DNA of 64,000 nucleotides from Rhizobium sp. L51/94 (GCF_019355555.1 NZ_CP072141.1:1296001-1360000); one strand, 5' to 3'. Counted from the stretch's first letter, positions 9,846 to 19,635 are shown. Made by a program: numbers and translations. Notes: generated from the letters alone by a model not told the origin.

Positions 9846-11540
9846 CTACCCACGCAATTCCTTCCGCAAGATCTTGCCGACATTCGATTTCGGCAGTTCG
9901 TTGCGGAATTCGATGAAGCGTGGGCGTTTGTAGTTGGTGAGGTACCGGGCGCAGTGGGCCTTGATGTCAGCCTCGGTGAGTGCGGGATCGCGGCGGACCA
10001 CGAAGAGCTTGACGGCCTCGCCGGAATGCTCGTCTGCTACGCCGACCGCAGCCGCCTCGACGATCCCTGCATGCATCGCGGCGACTTCCTCGATCTCGTT
10101 GGGATAGACGTTAAAGCCCGAAACGAGGATCATGTCCTTCTTGCGATCGACGATCTTGGTATAGCCGCGAGTATCCATGAAGCCCATGTCGCCGGAGCGA
10201 AAATAGCCGTCCGGCGTCATAGCCCGCGCAGTCTCTTCCGGCTGCATCCAGTAGCCGGCCATCACCTGCGGTCCGCGGATGCAGATTTCGCCGACGGTGC
10301 CGAGCGGCAGCGAATGGCCCTCGTCGTCGCGAATATCGATATCGGTCGACGACAGCGGCAGGCCTATGGTGCCGGAAAATTCGGTGCTGTCGAAACGGTT
10401 GGCGCTGGCCACCGGAGAGGTCTCGGAGAGGCCGTAGCCTTCGGTGATCCAGGCGCCGGTCAGCGTATGCCAGCGCTCCGCGATCGGCCGCTGCACGGCC
10501 ATGCCGCCGGCAAGCGTGCTCACCTGTGAAAGGTCCAGCTTGCCGAAATCCGGATTGTTCATCAGCGCATTCAGGAGCGTGTTCAACGCCGGGAAGATGT
10601 CGACGCGATGCTTGCCCAGTTCCTTGATGAAGCCCGGGATGTCCCTTGGATTGGCGATCAGCACGTTGTGTGCGCCAAGTGATACGCCCATCAGGCAATT
10701 CACCGTCAGCGCGAAGATATGGTAGAGGGGCAGGGCGCAGACGAAGGTCAGGATCTCCGGCCGTGGCTTGGAAATATACGCCGAGTTCAGCCACAGCTGC
10801 AGCTGGAGCTGGTTGGCGAGTAGATTGGCGTGGGTGAGCGTCGCCGCCTTTGCAGTGCCAGTCGTCCCGCCAGTATATTGCAGGAACGCGGTGTCGCCTT
10901 GCGTCAGTGCCACCCGTTCCAGCTTCAGACCTTCGCCTTCGGCCAACACCTTCGAAAACGCTATGTGAGACGGGATGGACCAGGACGGCACCAGCTTCTT
11001 GACATGTCGGACGATGAAATTGACGATGTGGCCCTTGAGGCCGATCATCTCTCCGAATGAGCTGACGACCACATGGCGAAGCGCGGTGCGATCGAGCACT
11101 TGCTCCACAGTGTGGGCGAAATTCTCCAGCACAAAAATGGCCTTGGCGCCGCAGTCGCGCAGCTGATGCTCGAGTTCTCGAGGTGTGTAGAGTGGGTTGA
11201 CGTTGACGACGATAAGCCCTGCCCGCAGGATGCCGAACGTCGCGACCGGGTTCTGCAGCCCGTTCGGCATCATCACGGCGACGCGGTCGCCTTTGACAAA
11301 CCCACGGCTCTGAAGCCAGGCGGCGATCTTGCGTGTCTGCTGCTCCATCTCGCCATAGGTCATGGCCCGTCCCATGCTGGTAAAGGCCGGACGGGTGGCG
11401 TAGCGGGCGCAGCTATCCTCGAAAAGTTCGCTCAGCGACTGATGCTCAAGTGGCGGCAGGTCTGCCGGCACGCAATCAGGGTAGGACGAAAGCCAGATCC
11501 GATCCTGTGCCGGTCCGGTGTAGGTGGGCGCCTCGCTCAT
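9846..11540 (-). CDS. fadD: Long-chain fatty acid--CoA ligase
   Basis: A 564-residue acyl-adenylate-forming enzyme that activates fatty acids to acyl-CoA at the inner membrane. The AMP-binding P-loop is YTGGTTGTAKAA, followed by YGLSETSP, the long FadD motif around GYWMQPEETARAM and DGYFRSGDMG, the hinge KIVDRKKDMI, and the catalytic C-terminal lysine in PKSNVGKILRKEL. The ATG at 11540 has GGGAGGAG immediately upstream; upstream in-frame starts lack a ribosome site. It is a single gene flanked by a glyoxalase-like gene and an intrinsic terminator. Confidence 0.95.
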   Translation of the reverse strand: MSEAPTYTGPAQDRIWLSSYPDCVPADLPPLEHQSLSELFEDSCARYATRPAFTSMGRAMTYGEMEQQTRKIAAWLQSRGFVKGDRVAVMMPNGLQNPVATFGILRAGLIVVNVNPLYTPRELEHQLRDCGAKAIFVLENFAHTVEQVLDRTALRHVVVSSFGEMIGLKGHIVNFIVRHVKKLVPSWSIPSHIAFSKVLAEGEGLKLERVALTQGDTAFLQYTGGTTGTAKAATLTHANLLANQLQLQLWLNSAYISKPRPEILTFVCALPLYHIFALTVNCLMGVSLGAHNVLIANPRDIPGFIKELGKHRVDIFPALNTLLNALMNNPDFGKLDLSQVSTLAGGMAVQRPIAERWHTLTGAWITEGYGLSETSPVASANRFDSTEFSGTIGLPLSSTDIDIRDDEGHSLPLGTVGEICIRGPQVMAGYWMQPEETARAMTPDGYFRSGDMGFMDTRGYTKIVDRKKDMILVSGFNVYPNEIEEVAAMHAGIVEAAAVGVADEHSGEAVKLFVVRRDPALTEADIKAHCARYLTNYKRPRFIEFRNELPKSNVGKILRKELRG

Positions 11541-11733
11541 GCCACTCTCCTCCCGCAGCCCAACCGCTGCAGTGATTTCGCCGGTGGTTGTGGTGGAAGC
11601 CTCCCGCTGGCCACCACGCCGACGCATGTCTCGCATGAAACTAGGCCGACTGCACGCCGGGGGTCAATCGCTGCCGTCGCATTGGCCGTGAAACGACAGC
11701 AGACCGGATCGGTCGGCTGAGGGGCACTTCATT

Positions 11734-12129
11734 TTACTGATACCGGCCATGACGCTGCAGCACCTCGATCTTGTAGCCGTCTGGATCGGTCACGAAGAAA
11801 AACAGCGCGAGCAAGGTTCCGTCGCGGTTGAGCTCGGTGATCTTGCCGGGATTGAGACCAAGTGCCGTGAAACGTGCATGCTCCTCCTTGATGTCGTCGA
11901 CCGACACCGCCAGGTGACCGTAGGCCTCGCCGATGGCATAGGGCTCGACGCGCTGGAGGTTGATTGTCAGCTCCAGCTCGAAGCCGGTCTCGCGATTGCT
12001 GAGATAGACCAGCGTGAATGTCTCGAAGGCGATGCGATCGGCCACTTCGAGGCCGAATGCTTTTTCGTAGAACTCGACCGACCGCGCCTCGTCGAGCACG
12101 CGGATCATCGAATGAATCATTTTCGCCAT
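11734..12129 (-). CDS. Lactoylglutathione lyase-like VOC protein
   Basis: 131 residues resembling glyoxalase I: MIHSMIRVLDEARSVEFYEK opens the fold and FVTDPDGYKIEVLQR closes it, with glutamates in FELELTIN and YKIEVLQ and histidines in MIHSMI and AYGHLAV at the positions used as metal ligands in GloA. The ATG at 12129 is preceded by AAAGGAG. Methylglyoxal detoxification is the likely role; related VOC enzymes with other substrates cannot be excluded. It lies 46 bp after the osmoprotectant operon on the same strand and may be read from it. Confidence 0.75.
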   Translation of the reverse strand: MAKMIHSMIRVLDEARSVEFYEKAFGLEVADRIAFETFTLVYLSNRETGFELELTINLQRVEPYAIGEAYGHLAVSVDDIKEEHARFTALGLNPGKITELNRDGTLLALFFFVTDPDGYKIEVLQRHGRYQ

Positions 12130-12175
12130 GGCGGTCTCCTTTGATGTGCCGAAATCTACGAGCGACGGGTAAGCC

Positions 12176-12925
12176 TTATGCTGCACGCAGGCCAGTTCGT
12201 CTGGCGAGCAGCCGCTCGACCTGCGCCATCGCATCATAGATCAATACGGCCATCAACCCGACGATCAGCCCACCCTGCAGGATAAAGGCGGTGTTGTCGG
12301 AAATCAGCCCGGCAATGATCACCTCTCCCAGCCCTTTGGCGGCGACAGTCGAGCCGATTGTCGCCGTACCGATGTTGATGACGGTCGCGACCTTCAATCC
12401 CTCGAGTATGAGAGGCATGGCCAACGGCAGCTCGATCGAAAAAAGCCGTTGGCGCGGGCTCATGCCCATCCCGTCTGCGGCCTCGAGCAGGGACGCCGGT
12501 ATTTGCTGCAGCCCGGCTACGGTATTCTCGAAGATCGGCAGCAGGCCGTAAAGAAAGAGCGCGATCAGTGTCGGCGCCATCCCGAAGCCGGTGGCCGGCA
12601 CCGCCAGTGCCAGCACGGCCACGGGCGGGAACGTCTGGCCGGCATTGGCGATGGCCCGGGTCAGCGGCAGGAAATCGGCGCCGCTCGCCCGCGTCACGAA
12701 TATGCCGCCGAGAACGGCAAGCACCGCGCTGCCGGCTATGGAGATCGCCACAAGCTCGAGGTGGTTGGCTGCCAGCAGTACCAGACTGTTCTGCGTATAG
12801 ACCGGCGGCGCACCGTAGTTGGTAAGCGGCGCCAGCAGGAAAGTCAGCCACTCCGTCCTGAACAAGAGGATGAGAAGAAGCGCCAGCGCGGTAAGCCTGA
12901 AGACGTTGGCGACGAAGAGCCTCAT
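12176..12925 (-). CDS. Osmoprotectant ABC transporter permease (YehW/OpuCB-like)
   Basis: A 249-residue inner-membrane permease with about six hydrophobic segments and the binding-protein-dependent transport (EAA-like) loop LLEAADGMGMSPRQRLFSIE, typical of OpuC/ProW-type permeases. Its ATG overlaps the ATPase stop by four bases. Together with the upstream ATPase, second permease and binding protein it reproduces the four-gene order of enteric yehZ(osmF)-Y-X-W. Expected cargo is a compatible solute such as glycine betaine or a related quaternary amine; the exact ligand is not determined. Confidence 0.88.
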   Translation of the reverse strand: MRLFVANVFRLTALALLLILLFRTEWLTFLLAPLTNYGAPPVYTQNSLVLLAANHLELVAISIAGSAVLAVLGGIFVTRASGADFLPLTRAIANAGQTFPPVAVLALAVPATGFGMAPTLIALFLYGLLPIFENTVAGLQQIPASLLEAADGMGMSPRQRLFSIELPLAMPLILEGLKVATVINIGTATIGSTVAAKGLGEVIIAGLISDNTAFILQGGLIVGLMAVLIYDAMAQVERLLARRTGLRAA

Positions 12926-13890
12926 GCGCGCTTGCCCAATTGTAGCAGTCGCTGCATCGAGATCGAGCCTACCGGGTTCTCGTTCTCGTCGCGGACGGAG
13001 GCCTCGTCTATCCCCTGCCAGATCATTTCCGACAGCGCGTCGCGCAAGTTCAGGGTTTCGGGAAGGCCGAAGCCAAGACCTGCCTTTGCCGGCTCCATGC
13101 CGGCTTTCAACGGCAGCATGGCCATCAGCTTCAACGCCTTATCGGAAGTCCCGGTGAGTTGCTCCACGAAGCTGTCGGCTGGCTCGGTCAGGATAGTCTC
13201 GGGCGAGGCGCACTGCAGCAGCTTGCCCTCGCTCATCACTGCGATGCGGTCGCCAAGATGGAACGCTTCGTCCATATCGTGGGTGACAAGAATGATGGTC
13301 GTGCCGAATTGTTTCTGGATCGCCAGCAGATCGTCCTGGGCCTTGCCGCGGATGACGGGGTCGAGAGCTCCGAACGGCTCGTCCATCAGCAGCACCTCCG
13401 GTTCTGCCGCAAGAGCCCGGGCGACACCGACACGCTGCTGCTGGCCGCCGGACAACTGATGCGGATATTTGCCGGCGAAGGTCGCTGCGTCCAGGCGGAA
13501 AAGCGACAGCAGTTCCTCAACCCGTCGATCGATGCGCGGCTTGTCCCAGCCAAGCAACTGCGGCACGGTCGCGATGTTCTGCGCCACCGTGCGGTGGGGA
13601 AACAGACCGTGACCCTGAATGGCGTAGCCGATCCGTCGCCTGAGTTCGGTCACCGGCACGGAAACGACATCCCTGCCGCCAACCAGGATCTGGCCGCTTG
13701 TCATCGGCACCAGCCGGTTCACCATCCGCAGCAGTGTCGATTTGCCTGAGCCGGAGGTGCCGACGACGACGGTCACCGAGCCCTTGGTGACCGTCATGCT
13801 GACGTCGTCGACAACAGTAGCGTCGCCATATCGCTTCGTCACGTTGCGAAATTCGATCATCGTTTCCTGCTGTATCCCGGTCGAATTCAT
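12922..13890 (-). CDS. Osmoprotectant ABC transporter ATP-binding protein (YehX/OpuCA-like)
   Basis: 322 residues. Walker A GTSGSGKST, signature LSGGQQQRVGVARAL, Walker B LLMDEPFGALD and H-loop VTHDMDEAF are intact. A C-terminal extension of about 80 residues follows the ATPase core; OpuCA proteins carry paired CBS domains in this position, and here only a short, poorly recognisable version is present. It overlaps both flanking permease genes by four bases, indicating strict co-translation. Confidence 0.9.
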   Translation of the reverse strand: MNSTGIQQETMIEFRNVTKRYGDATVVDDVSMTVTKGSVTVVVGTSGSGKSTLLRMVNRLVPMTSGQILVGGRDVVSVPVTELRRRIGYAIQGHGLFPHRTVAQNIATVPQLLGWDKPRIDRRVEELLSLFRLDAATFAGKYPHQLSGGQQQRVGVARALAAEPEVLLMDEPFGALDPVIRGKAQDDLLAIQKQFGTTIILVTHDMDEAFHLGDRIAVMSEGKLLQCASPETILTEPADSFVEQLTGTSDKALKLMAMLPLKAGMEPAKAGLGFGLPETLNLRDALSEMIWQGIDEASVRDENENPVGSISMQRLLQLGKRA

Positions 13891-15053
13891 GCGCGGCGTC
13901 CCCGGATGGTGTCGATGACGGCGTCGAGAACGACGGCCGATGAAAATGCCAGAAAGACGGTCGGCACGGCGCCGAGCAGCACCAGATCCATCGCGGTCTG
14001 GCCCAGTCCCTGGAAGATGAACAATCCGAAACCGCCGCCGCCGATAAGCGCTGCCACGGTCACCAGTCCGATTGCCTGGACCAGAACGATGCGGATGCCG
14101 GTGAGGATGACGGGAAAGGCAAGCGGCAGGTCGATGCCGAACAGGATCTGCAGCCGCGTCAGTCCCATGCCTGCTGCGGCATCGCGCACGGCCGGATCGA
14201 CTCCCTCGAGGCCAACGACCGTATTGGCGACAACCGGCAGCAACGAATAGAGGATCAGCGCGATCAGCGCCGGCGCGGCACCGATACCGCGGATGCCGAG
14301 GTCAGCGGCGCCAGGCACGTGGGTTGCGATGTAGCCGAGCGGCAGCATCAGCAACCCGAACAGGGCGAGGCTGGGGATGGTCTGTACCATGCTCAGCACC
14401 TGCAGCACGATTGCCCTTAGCCTCGGCACCCAGAAGCAGAGGATGCCGAGCGGCAAGGCGAGGAAGATGGCAATGATGACCGAACCGAAGGCGAGAAAAA
14501 CATGAATTACTGCCTCGCCCCAGAACTGTTCGGAGCGAATAGCAAATTCCTTCATGATCGACAGGCTGTCGAGACTGCCTGAAAAGAGAAATGCCGCGAG
14601 GAGCGCCGCATAGAACAGCAGCGATGCCACCCGCATCCAAGGCGTGAGCTGCAGCTTCACCAGCGCGTCCGAAATAACCAGCCCCACAACGGCGAGAAGC
14701 ACCCAGAACGTACCGCCGGGCGTCATGCGAGCAGACGCGCTGCCATTAGGCGTGGAAGCAGTCGACACAAGGCCGATGGCAAGCAGCAGGGTGGCAAGGC
14801 AAAGTGTCGCGATGACAAGGCGCAGGGGTGCATTCCGGACAAAGATGGCGGCAATTCCGGTGGCCAGCAGCAATGCCATGAGAGCCAGCACAACGGGTTG
14901 GCCGAGAAGCTGGGTCAGGGCCAGCGGCTTGCCGGCAGCAATCCGGTTAGCTTTGGCAATGATAAGCGGCATCGTTGCCGTTGCCAGAAGGCCGACGGTT
15001 ACAAGTACAATGCCGAGACGATCCGCTCCACGGACCCTGTACCCATCATCCAT
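13887..15053 (-). CDS. Osmoprotectant ABC transporter permease with N-terminal membrane extension (YehY-like)
   Basis: 388 residues, roughly 140 longer than its partner permease. The first ~170 residues add extra hydrophobic helices before the canonical permease core, which carries the loop RDAAAGMGLTRLQILFGID. The longer YehY-type partner paired with a short YehW-type one is characteristic of the YehZYXW/OsmF transporter and separates it from ProVWX. It overlaps the ATPase gene by four bases and follows the binding-protein gene by 72 bp. Confidence 0.88.
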   Translation of the reverse strand: MDDGYRVRGADRLGIVLVTVGLLATATMPLIIAKANRIAAGKPLALTQLLGQPVVLALMALLLATGIAAIFVRNAPLRLVIATLCLATLLLAIGLVSTASTPNGSASARMTPGGTFWVLLAVVGLVISDALVKLQLTPWMRVASLLFYAALLAAFLFSGSLDSLSIMKEFAIRSEQFWGEAVIHVFLAFGSVIIAIFLALPLGILCFWVPRLRAIVLQVLSMVQTIPSLALFGLLMLPLGYIATHVPGAADLGIRGIGAAPALIALILYSLLPVVANTVVGLEGVDPAVRDAAAGMGLTRLQILFGIDLPLAFPVILTGIRIVLVQAIGLVTVAALIGGGGFGLFIFQGLGQTAMDLVLLGAVPTVFLAFSSAVVLDAVIDTIRGRRA

Positions 15054-15125
15054 CCACCGGCTCCAGACGTCGAAAACGAACTATGGCCCCGCACAATGGG
15101 CGGGGCCATAGGAAAATGTCGATTG

Positions 15126-16034
15126 TTATTTCAGGAAGCCCTTGTCCTTCAGGTAGGACTGGGCAACCGCCTTGGCCGGCTCGCCGTCTACCTGGATACG
15201 GCCGTTGAGGGTCCGCAGTTCCTCGGCCGTCAGGCTCTTGAAGATCGGGGCCAGTACTTCTTCGATCTTCGGGTTGGCCTTCAAGACTGCCTCGCGGATA
15301 ATGGGCGTCGGTGCATAGACCGGCTGTACCCCCTTGTCGTCTTCCATGACGGTCAGTTCGGCAGCCTCGATAGCACCGTCCGTGCCGTAGACCATGGCGG
15401 TGTTGACGCCGTTGGTCTGGTCGGCGGCGGCCTTGATGGTGGCCGCTGTATCGCCTCCGGAGAGAACGATCGTCTGGTCAGGGCTGATCTTGAAGCCGTA
15501 GGTCGTCTGGAAGGCTGGAAGCGCTGCGGCCGAATTGACGAACTCAGAAGATGCCGCCAGCTTTACCTTGCCGCCACCCGAGATCCACTTGCCGAAATCC
15601 GACATGGTCTTCAGCTTGTTGGGGCCCGCCACGTCGTTGCGCACGGCTACCGCCCAGGTGTTATTGGCAGGCGAGGGTGTCAGCCAGACGATCTTGTTGG
15701 CGTCGTAGTCGAGCTTCTTGGCAAGAGCGTAACCAGCGTCGCTGCTCTTCCAGGCCGCGTCATCCGCCTTGTTGAAGAAAAAGCCGGCATTGCCGGTGTA
15801 TTCGGCATAGATATCGATTTCGCCCGATGTGATCGCCTTGCGCAGAACCGGCGTGGTGCCGAGCGCGATGCGGTCCTGCGCCTTGATTCCGGCAGCGTTC
15901 AGCGACAGCAGGATGATGTTGCCGAGCAGCGTTCCCTCGGTGTCGATCTTCGACGAGACGACGACATCTGCGGCACTGGCGCCGGTAGCGATGAAGGCCG
16001 CAAGCGATGCGGCGACGGTAAGTGTTTTCAGCAT
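15126..16034 (-). CDS. osmF: Osmoprotectant-binding periplasmic protein (OsmF-like)
   Basis: 302 residues with a signal peptide (MLKTLTVAASLAAFIATGAS, cleaved near SA-AD) and an OpuAC-type binding domain. Motifs include ILLSLNAAGI, IDIYAEYTGN and VRNDVAG. The ATG at 16034 is selected for its AAAGGGAA site; an in-frame codon 57 bp upstream would add non-secretory residues. First gene of the four-gene uptake operon. The trailing LKDKGFLK is typical of this family. Which osmolyte it binds cannot be deduced. Confidence 0.88.
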   Translation of the reverse strand: MLKTLTVAASLAAFIATGASAADVVVSSKIDTEGTLLGNIILLSLNAAGIKAQDRIALGTTPVLRKAITSGEIDIYAEYTGNAGFFFNKADDAAWKSSDAGYALAKKLDYDANKIVWLTPSPANNTWAVAVRNDVAGPNKLKTMSDFGKWISGGGKVKLAASSEFVNSAAALPAFQTTYGFKISPDQTIVLSGGDTAATIKAAADQTNGVNTAMVYGTDGAIEAAELTVMEDDKGVQPVYAPTPIIREAVLKANPKIEEVLAPIFKSLTAEELRTLNGRIQVDGEPAKAVAQSYLKDKGFLK

Positions 16035-16466
16035 AGTGTTCCCTTTACCCCAATGATCTCTGTCACGCCCCCAACGCTGACCGGATGGCACATGCGTTAC
16101 TGGCCGTCATTTCGTCCGATAGTCAGTTGCGATGAATTAGCGCTTGTCTACGAAATATCGATAGGACTCGCCTGCCAATTGCGACCAGCCAGGCATTATC
16201 GCCGATGCTGCGGTAAAGGCGTGGAAAATCATGCTGAATTTTAGTCCGCGCGGCGTTGTTTTTACCAAACGTGCAAGCAACGTCGCGTCATGGTTTCAAT
16301 AGACGCCAAAGTTGCAAGCGTGCCGCCGGCGCCTTAACCAGTGATTTTAGCCGATTTTTCTGCCGCGAAATGGGGTTGTTTGTGACAGTAGAATGACGAA
16401 AGGTAGCTCAGAAGTAATTTTTTATTGGTTCTGCACCTTAAAACGCGCAGTCGGAGAGCTGAAAAA
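16035..16466. other. Intergenic region between osmF and a divergent hypothetical gene
   Basis: About 430 bp without a supported gene. It must hold the promoter of the osmF operon (minus) and that of the small gene at 16467 (plus). No terminator, repeat or recognisable regulator box was found by eye. Confidence 0.5.
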
Positions 16467-16826
16467 TTGGGCGAGAAGAAAAAAATCTATCATGCATTGG
16501 TTGATGGCGCGACCGCTGGTCTCAGCGACAACGCCCTCTATGAATTCGTGCAAAAGGAATGCGGCAAGACCAGTAGCAAGAAGATCGTGCGTGCTTCGTT
16601 GCTTGCACTGAGCGACCCCGATCTGCGCGATGGCAATGTACTGAACACAATCTACGCGCTGGCTATCAAGCATCGCCTGGACCAGGTAACGCCTGAGGAT
16701 TCCGAAGAAACCCATGAAGTAAGCGTCGCTCCGTCGATCGCGACCAAGGACAAGGCCGAGCCTGCGCCAAAGCGCGTCCGGGCGAAGCGCAAGCCTGCGG
16801 CGGCTGAAGCCAGCCCTGAAGCCTGA
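16467..16826 (+). CDS. Conserved-looking hypothetical protein, basic Ala/Lys/Pro-rich tail
   Basis: 119 residues if translation starts at the TTG at 16467, which has GGAGAG eight bases upstream; no ATG is available in frame nearby. Residues 1-75 form a compact, probably helical domain (KKIYHALVDGATAGLSDNAL, KIVRASLLALSDPDLRD). The last ~40 residues are a low-complexity Ala/Lys/Glu/Pro tail (KRVRAKRKPAAAEASPEA), reminiscent of histone-H1-like tails that contact nucleic acid. No function is recognised. Convergent with ppk2. Confidence 0.65.
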   Translation: MGEKKKIYHALVDGATAGLSDNALYEFVQKECGKTSSKKIVRASLLALSDPDLRDGNVLNTIYALAIKHRLDQVTPEDSEETHEVSVAPSIATKDKAEPAPKRVRAKRKPAAAEASPEA

Positions 16827-16897
16827 GCTACTCGCGCATCTGCTGTTCCAGATGGCGCCCGGTGAAGGGCACTATCTGGAACTTGCTGCGTAAGTCC

Positions 16898-17809
16898 TCA
16901 GTAGATTTCCGGCACGTACATTTCCGGGGGCACCGGCGAACGACTGTAGTCTTCGTGGCGGATACGGCCGGGCAGTTCCACTTCTGCCTTTGGCACATCC
17001 TCGTAAGGAATCTGCTTCAGGAGATGGGCGATGCAGTTTAGGCGCGCCCTTTTCTTGTCCACGGCCTGTACGACCCACCAAGGCGCCGCATCGCTGTGGG
17101 TGCGCGCCAGCATGTCTTCCTTGGCCTTTGTATATTCTTCCCAGTGGATGCGGCTTTCCATGTCCATCGGCGAAAGCTTCCATTGCTTCAGCGGATCGTG
17201 GATGCGCATCTTGAACCGGAATTCCTGCTCCTCGTCGGTGATCGAGAACCAGTATTTGATGAGGATGATGCCCGAGCGGACCAGCATGCGCTCGAATTCG
17301 GGCACGGACCGGAAAAATTCCTCCAGTTCGTCTTCCGTACAAAAGCCCATGACGCGCTCTACGCCGGCCCGGTTATACCAGCTGCGGTCGAACAACACCA
17401 TTTCGCCGGCCGTCGGCAGATGCGCGACATAGCGCTGGAAGTACCATTGATTGCGCTCGCGCTCGGTCGGAGCAGGAAGGGCGACCGTGCGGCAGACGCG
17501 CGGGTTTAACCGCTGCGTCACGCGCTTGATGGCGCCGCCCTTGCCGGCAGAATCGCGCCCTTCGAAGATGACCGCAACCTTCAGCTTCTTGTACTGCACC
17601 CAGTCCTGCAGCCGCACCAGTTCGTGCTGCAGCCGGAACAGCTCCCGGAAATAGACCTTGCGCTCGAGCGTTGCTTCCGCCGGCTCGACCATGCCTTCGG
17701 CGACGAGCTCGTCGAGCCGGTCTTCCTCCATCTGCATCTCCAGCTCTTCGTCGAAGCTGTCGGCAATTTCATCCTTGATGCGGCGAAGCTGGTCTTCCTG
17801 ATCGGACAT
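16898..17809 (-). CDS. ppk2: Polyphosphate kinase 2 (first of two paralogs)
   Basis: 303 residues of the PPK2 family, which transfers phosphate between polyphosphate and nucleotides. Walker A is EGRDSAGKGGA; the lid and Walker B regions are [14 protein letters not shown] and [13 protein letters not shown]. The first ~50 residues are rich in Glu/Asp. The ATG at 17809 has GAAGGAA upstream. The nucleotide (GDP, ADP or AMP) cannot be read with certainty; single-domain enzymes of this kind are usually class I nucleoside-diphosphate types. It is divergent from the phosphate transporter gene, suggesting a link between phosphate uptake and storage. Confidence 0.92.
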   Translation of the reverse strand: MSDQEDQLRRIKDEIADSFDEELEMQMEEDRLDELVAEGMVEPAEATLERKVYFRELFRLQHELVRLQDWVQYKKLKVAVIFEGRDSAGKGGAIKRVTQRLNPRVCRTVALPAPTERERNQWYFQRYVAHLPTAGEMVLFDRSWYNRAGVERVMGFCTEDELEEFFRSVPEFERMLVRSGIILIKYWFSITDEEQEFRFKMRIHDPLKQWKLSPMDMESRIHWEEYTKAKEDMLARTHSDAAPWWVVQAVDKKRARLNCIAHLLKQIPYEDVPKAEVELPGRIRHEDYSRSPVPPEMYVPEIY

Positions 17810-17987
17810 TGGCGCGTTCCTTCGTTTGCACACAGACAGGAGCAGGAGTTGGCGACAGGAATGTGACAAACCGGCATCCCGCAGCCATCGTTTCCCGTCC
17901 CGGCGCCTGCAAATGGCCGGGATGTCACCAGACCTTCACAGAGCCATTTTATTAACAATTGATAAGTTTAGATGAGGGAGCGATTAA

Positions 17988-19589
17988 ATGGTCGATATGA
18001 GCGCTGAGCGGAGCAACGCCGGGATCGGCCACCCGCTGGATAAAACCGGGGGCTCCGGCAAGTGGTTCGTACCCCTTCTCGTTCTCGTGCTTCTCGGCGG
18101 ACTCGGCTATATCGCCTATGCGCTGGACCGTGATCTCACCTCCGCCTCCGCTGTTCCGTGGATACTCCTCGGCCTTGCGCTTCTGATTGCTCTCGGATTT
18201 GAATTCGTCAACGGCTTCCACGACACGGCAAATGCAGTGGCGACTGTCATCTATACGCGCTCGATGCCTGCCGAATTCGCCGTCATCTGGTCCGGTTTCT
18301 TCAATTTCCTCGGGGTTCTCACCTCGTCGGGTGCCGTGGCTTTCGGCATCTTGGCCCTGCTTCCGGTAGAACTGATCCTGCAGGTCGGCTCCGGTTCGGG
18401 TCTCGCCATGGTCTTCGCGCTGTTGATCGCCGCCATCGTCTGGAACCTCGGGACCTGGTATCTCGGCCTCCCGTCGTCGAGTTCGCATACGCTGGTCGGC
18501 TCGATCATTGGCGTTGGCCTGGCCAACCAGTTCCTAGCCCCCGCCGGCAGCGCCACCAGCGGCGTCGACTGGTCGCAGGCGACCAATATCGGCCTTTCGC
18601 TGCTGATCTCGCCGTTGATCGGCTTCGGTTTCTCCGCAATCCTGCTTCTGGTCATGAAGGTCTTCATCAAGAACAAGGCGCTCTACGAGGAGCCGAAGAC
18701 CAACGGTCCTCCGCCGCTGTGGATCCGCGGCCTGCTGATCTTCACGTGCACCGGTGTCAGCTTTGCGCACGGCTCCAACGATGGCCAGAAAGGCATGGGC
18801 CTGATCATGCTCATCCTGATCGGTCTCGTGCCGACCGCCTTTGCGCTCAACCGGACCCCGGACGTCAATTATCTCGAAGCCTACAAGTCCGCCTCTGCAC
18901 AGGTCGAGACCGCGCTCGGCAAGTATGTCAAACCGGGCATCGTCGTCGCCGATGCGAAGGCCGCTGTATCGGATGCGGTCAAGACAAAGACATGGACCGA
19001 CGCGACCACACCGGCGCTGCAGCAATATATCCACATCACCAGCCAGGAAGTCGCTGCCTTTCCAACCCTCGAAGCCGTGCCTCCGAACATGGTCGGCAAC
19101 GTCCGCAACGACATCTATCTGATCGGCGAAGCGCTGAAGCTCATCGACAAGCAGAAGCTTCTGGCGATGGATGCGAAAGACCTTGCCGCTGTCACCGGCT
19201 ATCACAAGGCCGTCGACAACGCGACGAAGTTCATCCCGACCTGGGTCAAGGTGGCCGTTGCGCTGGCACTCGGGCTCGGCACCATGATCGGCTGGAAACG
19301 CATCGTCGTCACCGTCGGCGAAAAGATCGGCAAGACACACCTGACCTACGGCCAGGGTGGCGCTGCCGAAGTCGTGGCGATGATCACCATCGGCGCCGCC
19401 GACCATTTCGGCCTGCCGGTTTCCACCACCCACGTGCTCTCGTCCGGCGTCGCCGGAACTATGGCAGCCAACGGCTCTGGCCTGCAATGGTCGACCATCC
19501 GCAACATGCTGACCGCCTGGGTTCTCACCCTGCCAGCCTCGATCGCCATCGCTTTCGTTCTCTACGTGATCCTGCGCCAGGTCTTCTGA
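17988..19589 (+). CDS. pit: Low-affinity inorganic phosphate transporter, Pit family
   Basis: 533 residues. Both inverted Pit signature repeats are present: GFHDTANAVATVIYTRSMPA near residue 70 and the C-terminal one around GAADHFGLPVSTTHVLSSGV. About ten hydrophobic segments flank a large soluble insert of ~150 residues in the middle, which makes it longer than E. coli PitA. GAGGGAG precedes the ATG at 17988. The proton-driven uptake of metal-phosphate is known for the family. With pstSCAB missing from the pho locus 8 kb away, this may be the main phosphate importer encoded nearby. A strong hairpin follows the stop. Confidence 0.93.
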   Translation: MVDMSAERSNAGIGHPLDKTGGSGKWFVPLLVLVLLGGLGYIAYALDRDLTSASAVPWILLGLALLIALGFEFVNGFHDTANAVATVIYTRSMPAEFAVIWSGFFNFLGVLTSSGAVAFGILALLPVELILQVGSGSGLAMVFALLIAAIVWNLGTWYLGLPSSSSHTLVGSIIGVGLANQFLAPAGSATSGVDWSQATNIGLSLLISPLIGFGFSAILLLVMKVFIKNKALYEEPKTNGPPPLWIRGLLIFTCTGVSFAHGSNDGQKGMGLIMLILIGLVPTAFALNRTPDVNYLEAYKSASAQVETALGKYVKPGIVVADAKAAVSDAVKTKTWTDATTPALQQYIHITSQEVAAFPTLEAVPPNMVGNVRNDIYLIGEALKLIDKQKLLAMDAKDLAAVTGYHKAVDNATKFIPTWVKVAVALALGLGTMIGWKRIVVTVGEKIGKTHLTYGQGGAAEVVAMITIGAADHFGLPVSTTHVLSSGVAGTMAANGSGLQWSTIRNMLTAWVLTLPASIAIAFVLYVILRQVF

Positions 19590-19595
19590 TCCGAG

Positions 19596-19635
19596 AGCGG
19601 ATGCGGGCGCCGCAGACGGCGCCCGCATCCGCTCG
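19596..19635 (+). terminator. Long perfect hairpin after pit
   Basis: A 17-bp perfect stem beginning GAGCGGATGCGGGCGCC closes on a six-base loop (GCAGAC) six bases after the pit stop codon. No T-run follows, so it is either a terminator aided by other factors or an mRNA 3' end stabiliser. Confidence 0.7.

Noticed and set aside
16827..16897. Minus-strand reading that gives an enzyme-like C-terminal string (FQIVPFTGRHLEQQM) after ppk2
   Set aside because: It is only ~25 codons, has no start, and coincides with a 14-bp near-palindrome (16847-16880) that more likely acts as a hairpin between convergent genes.
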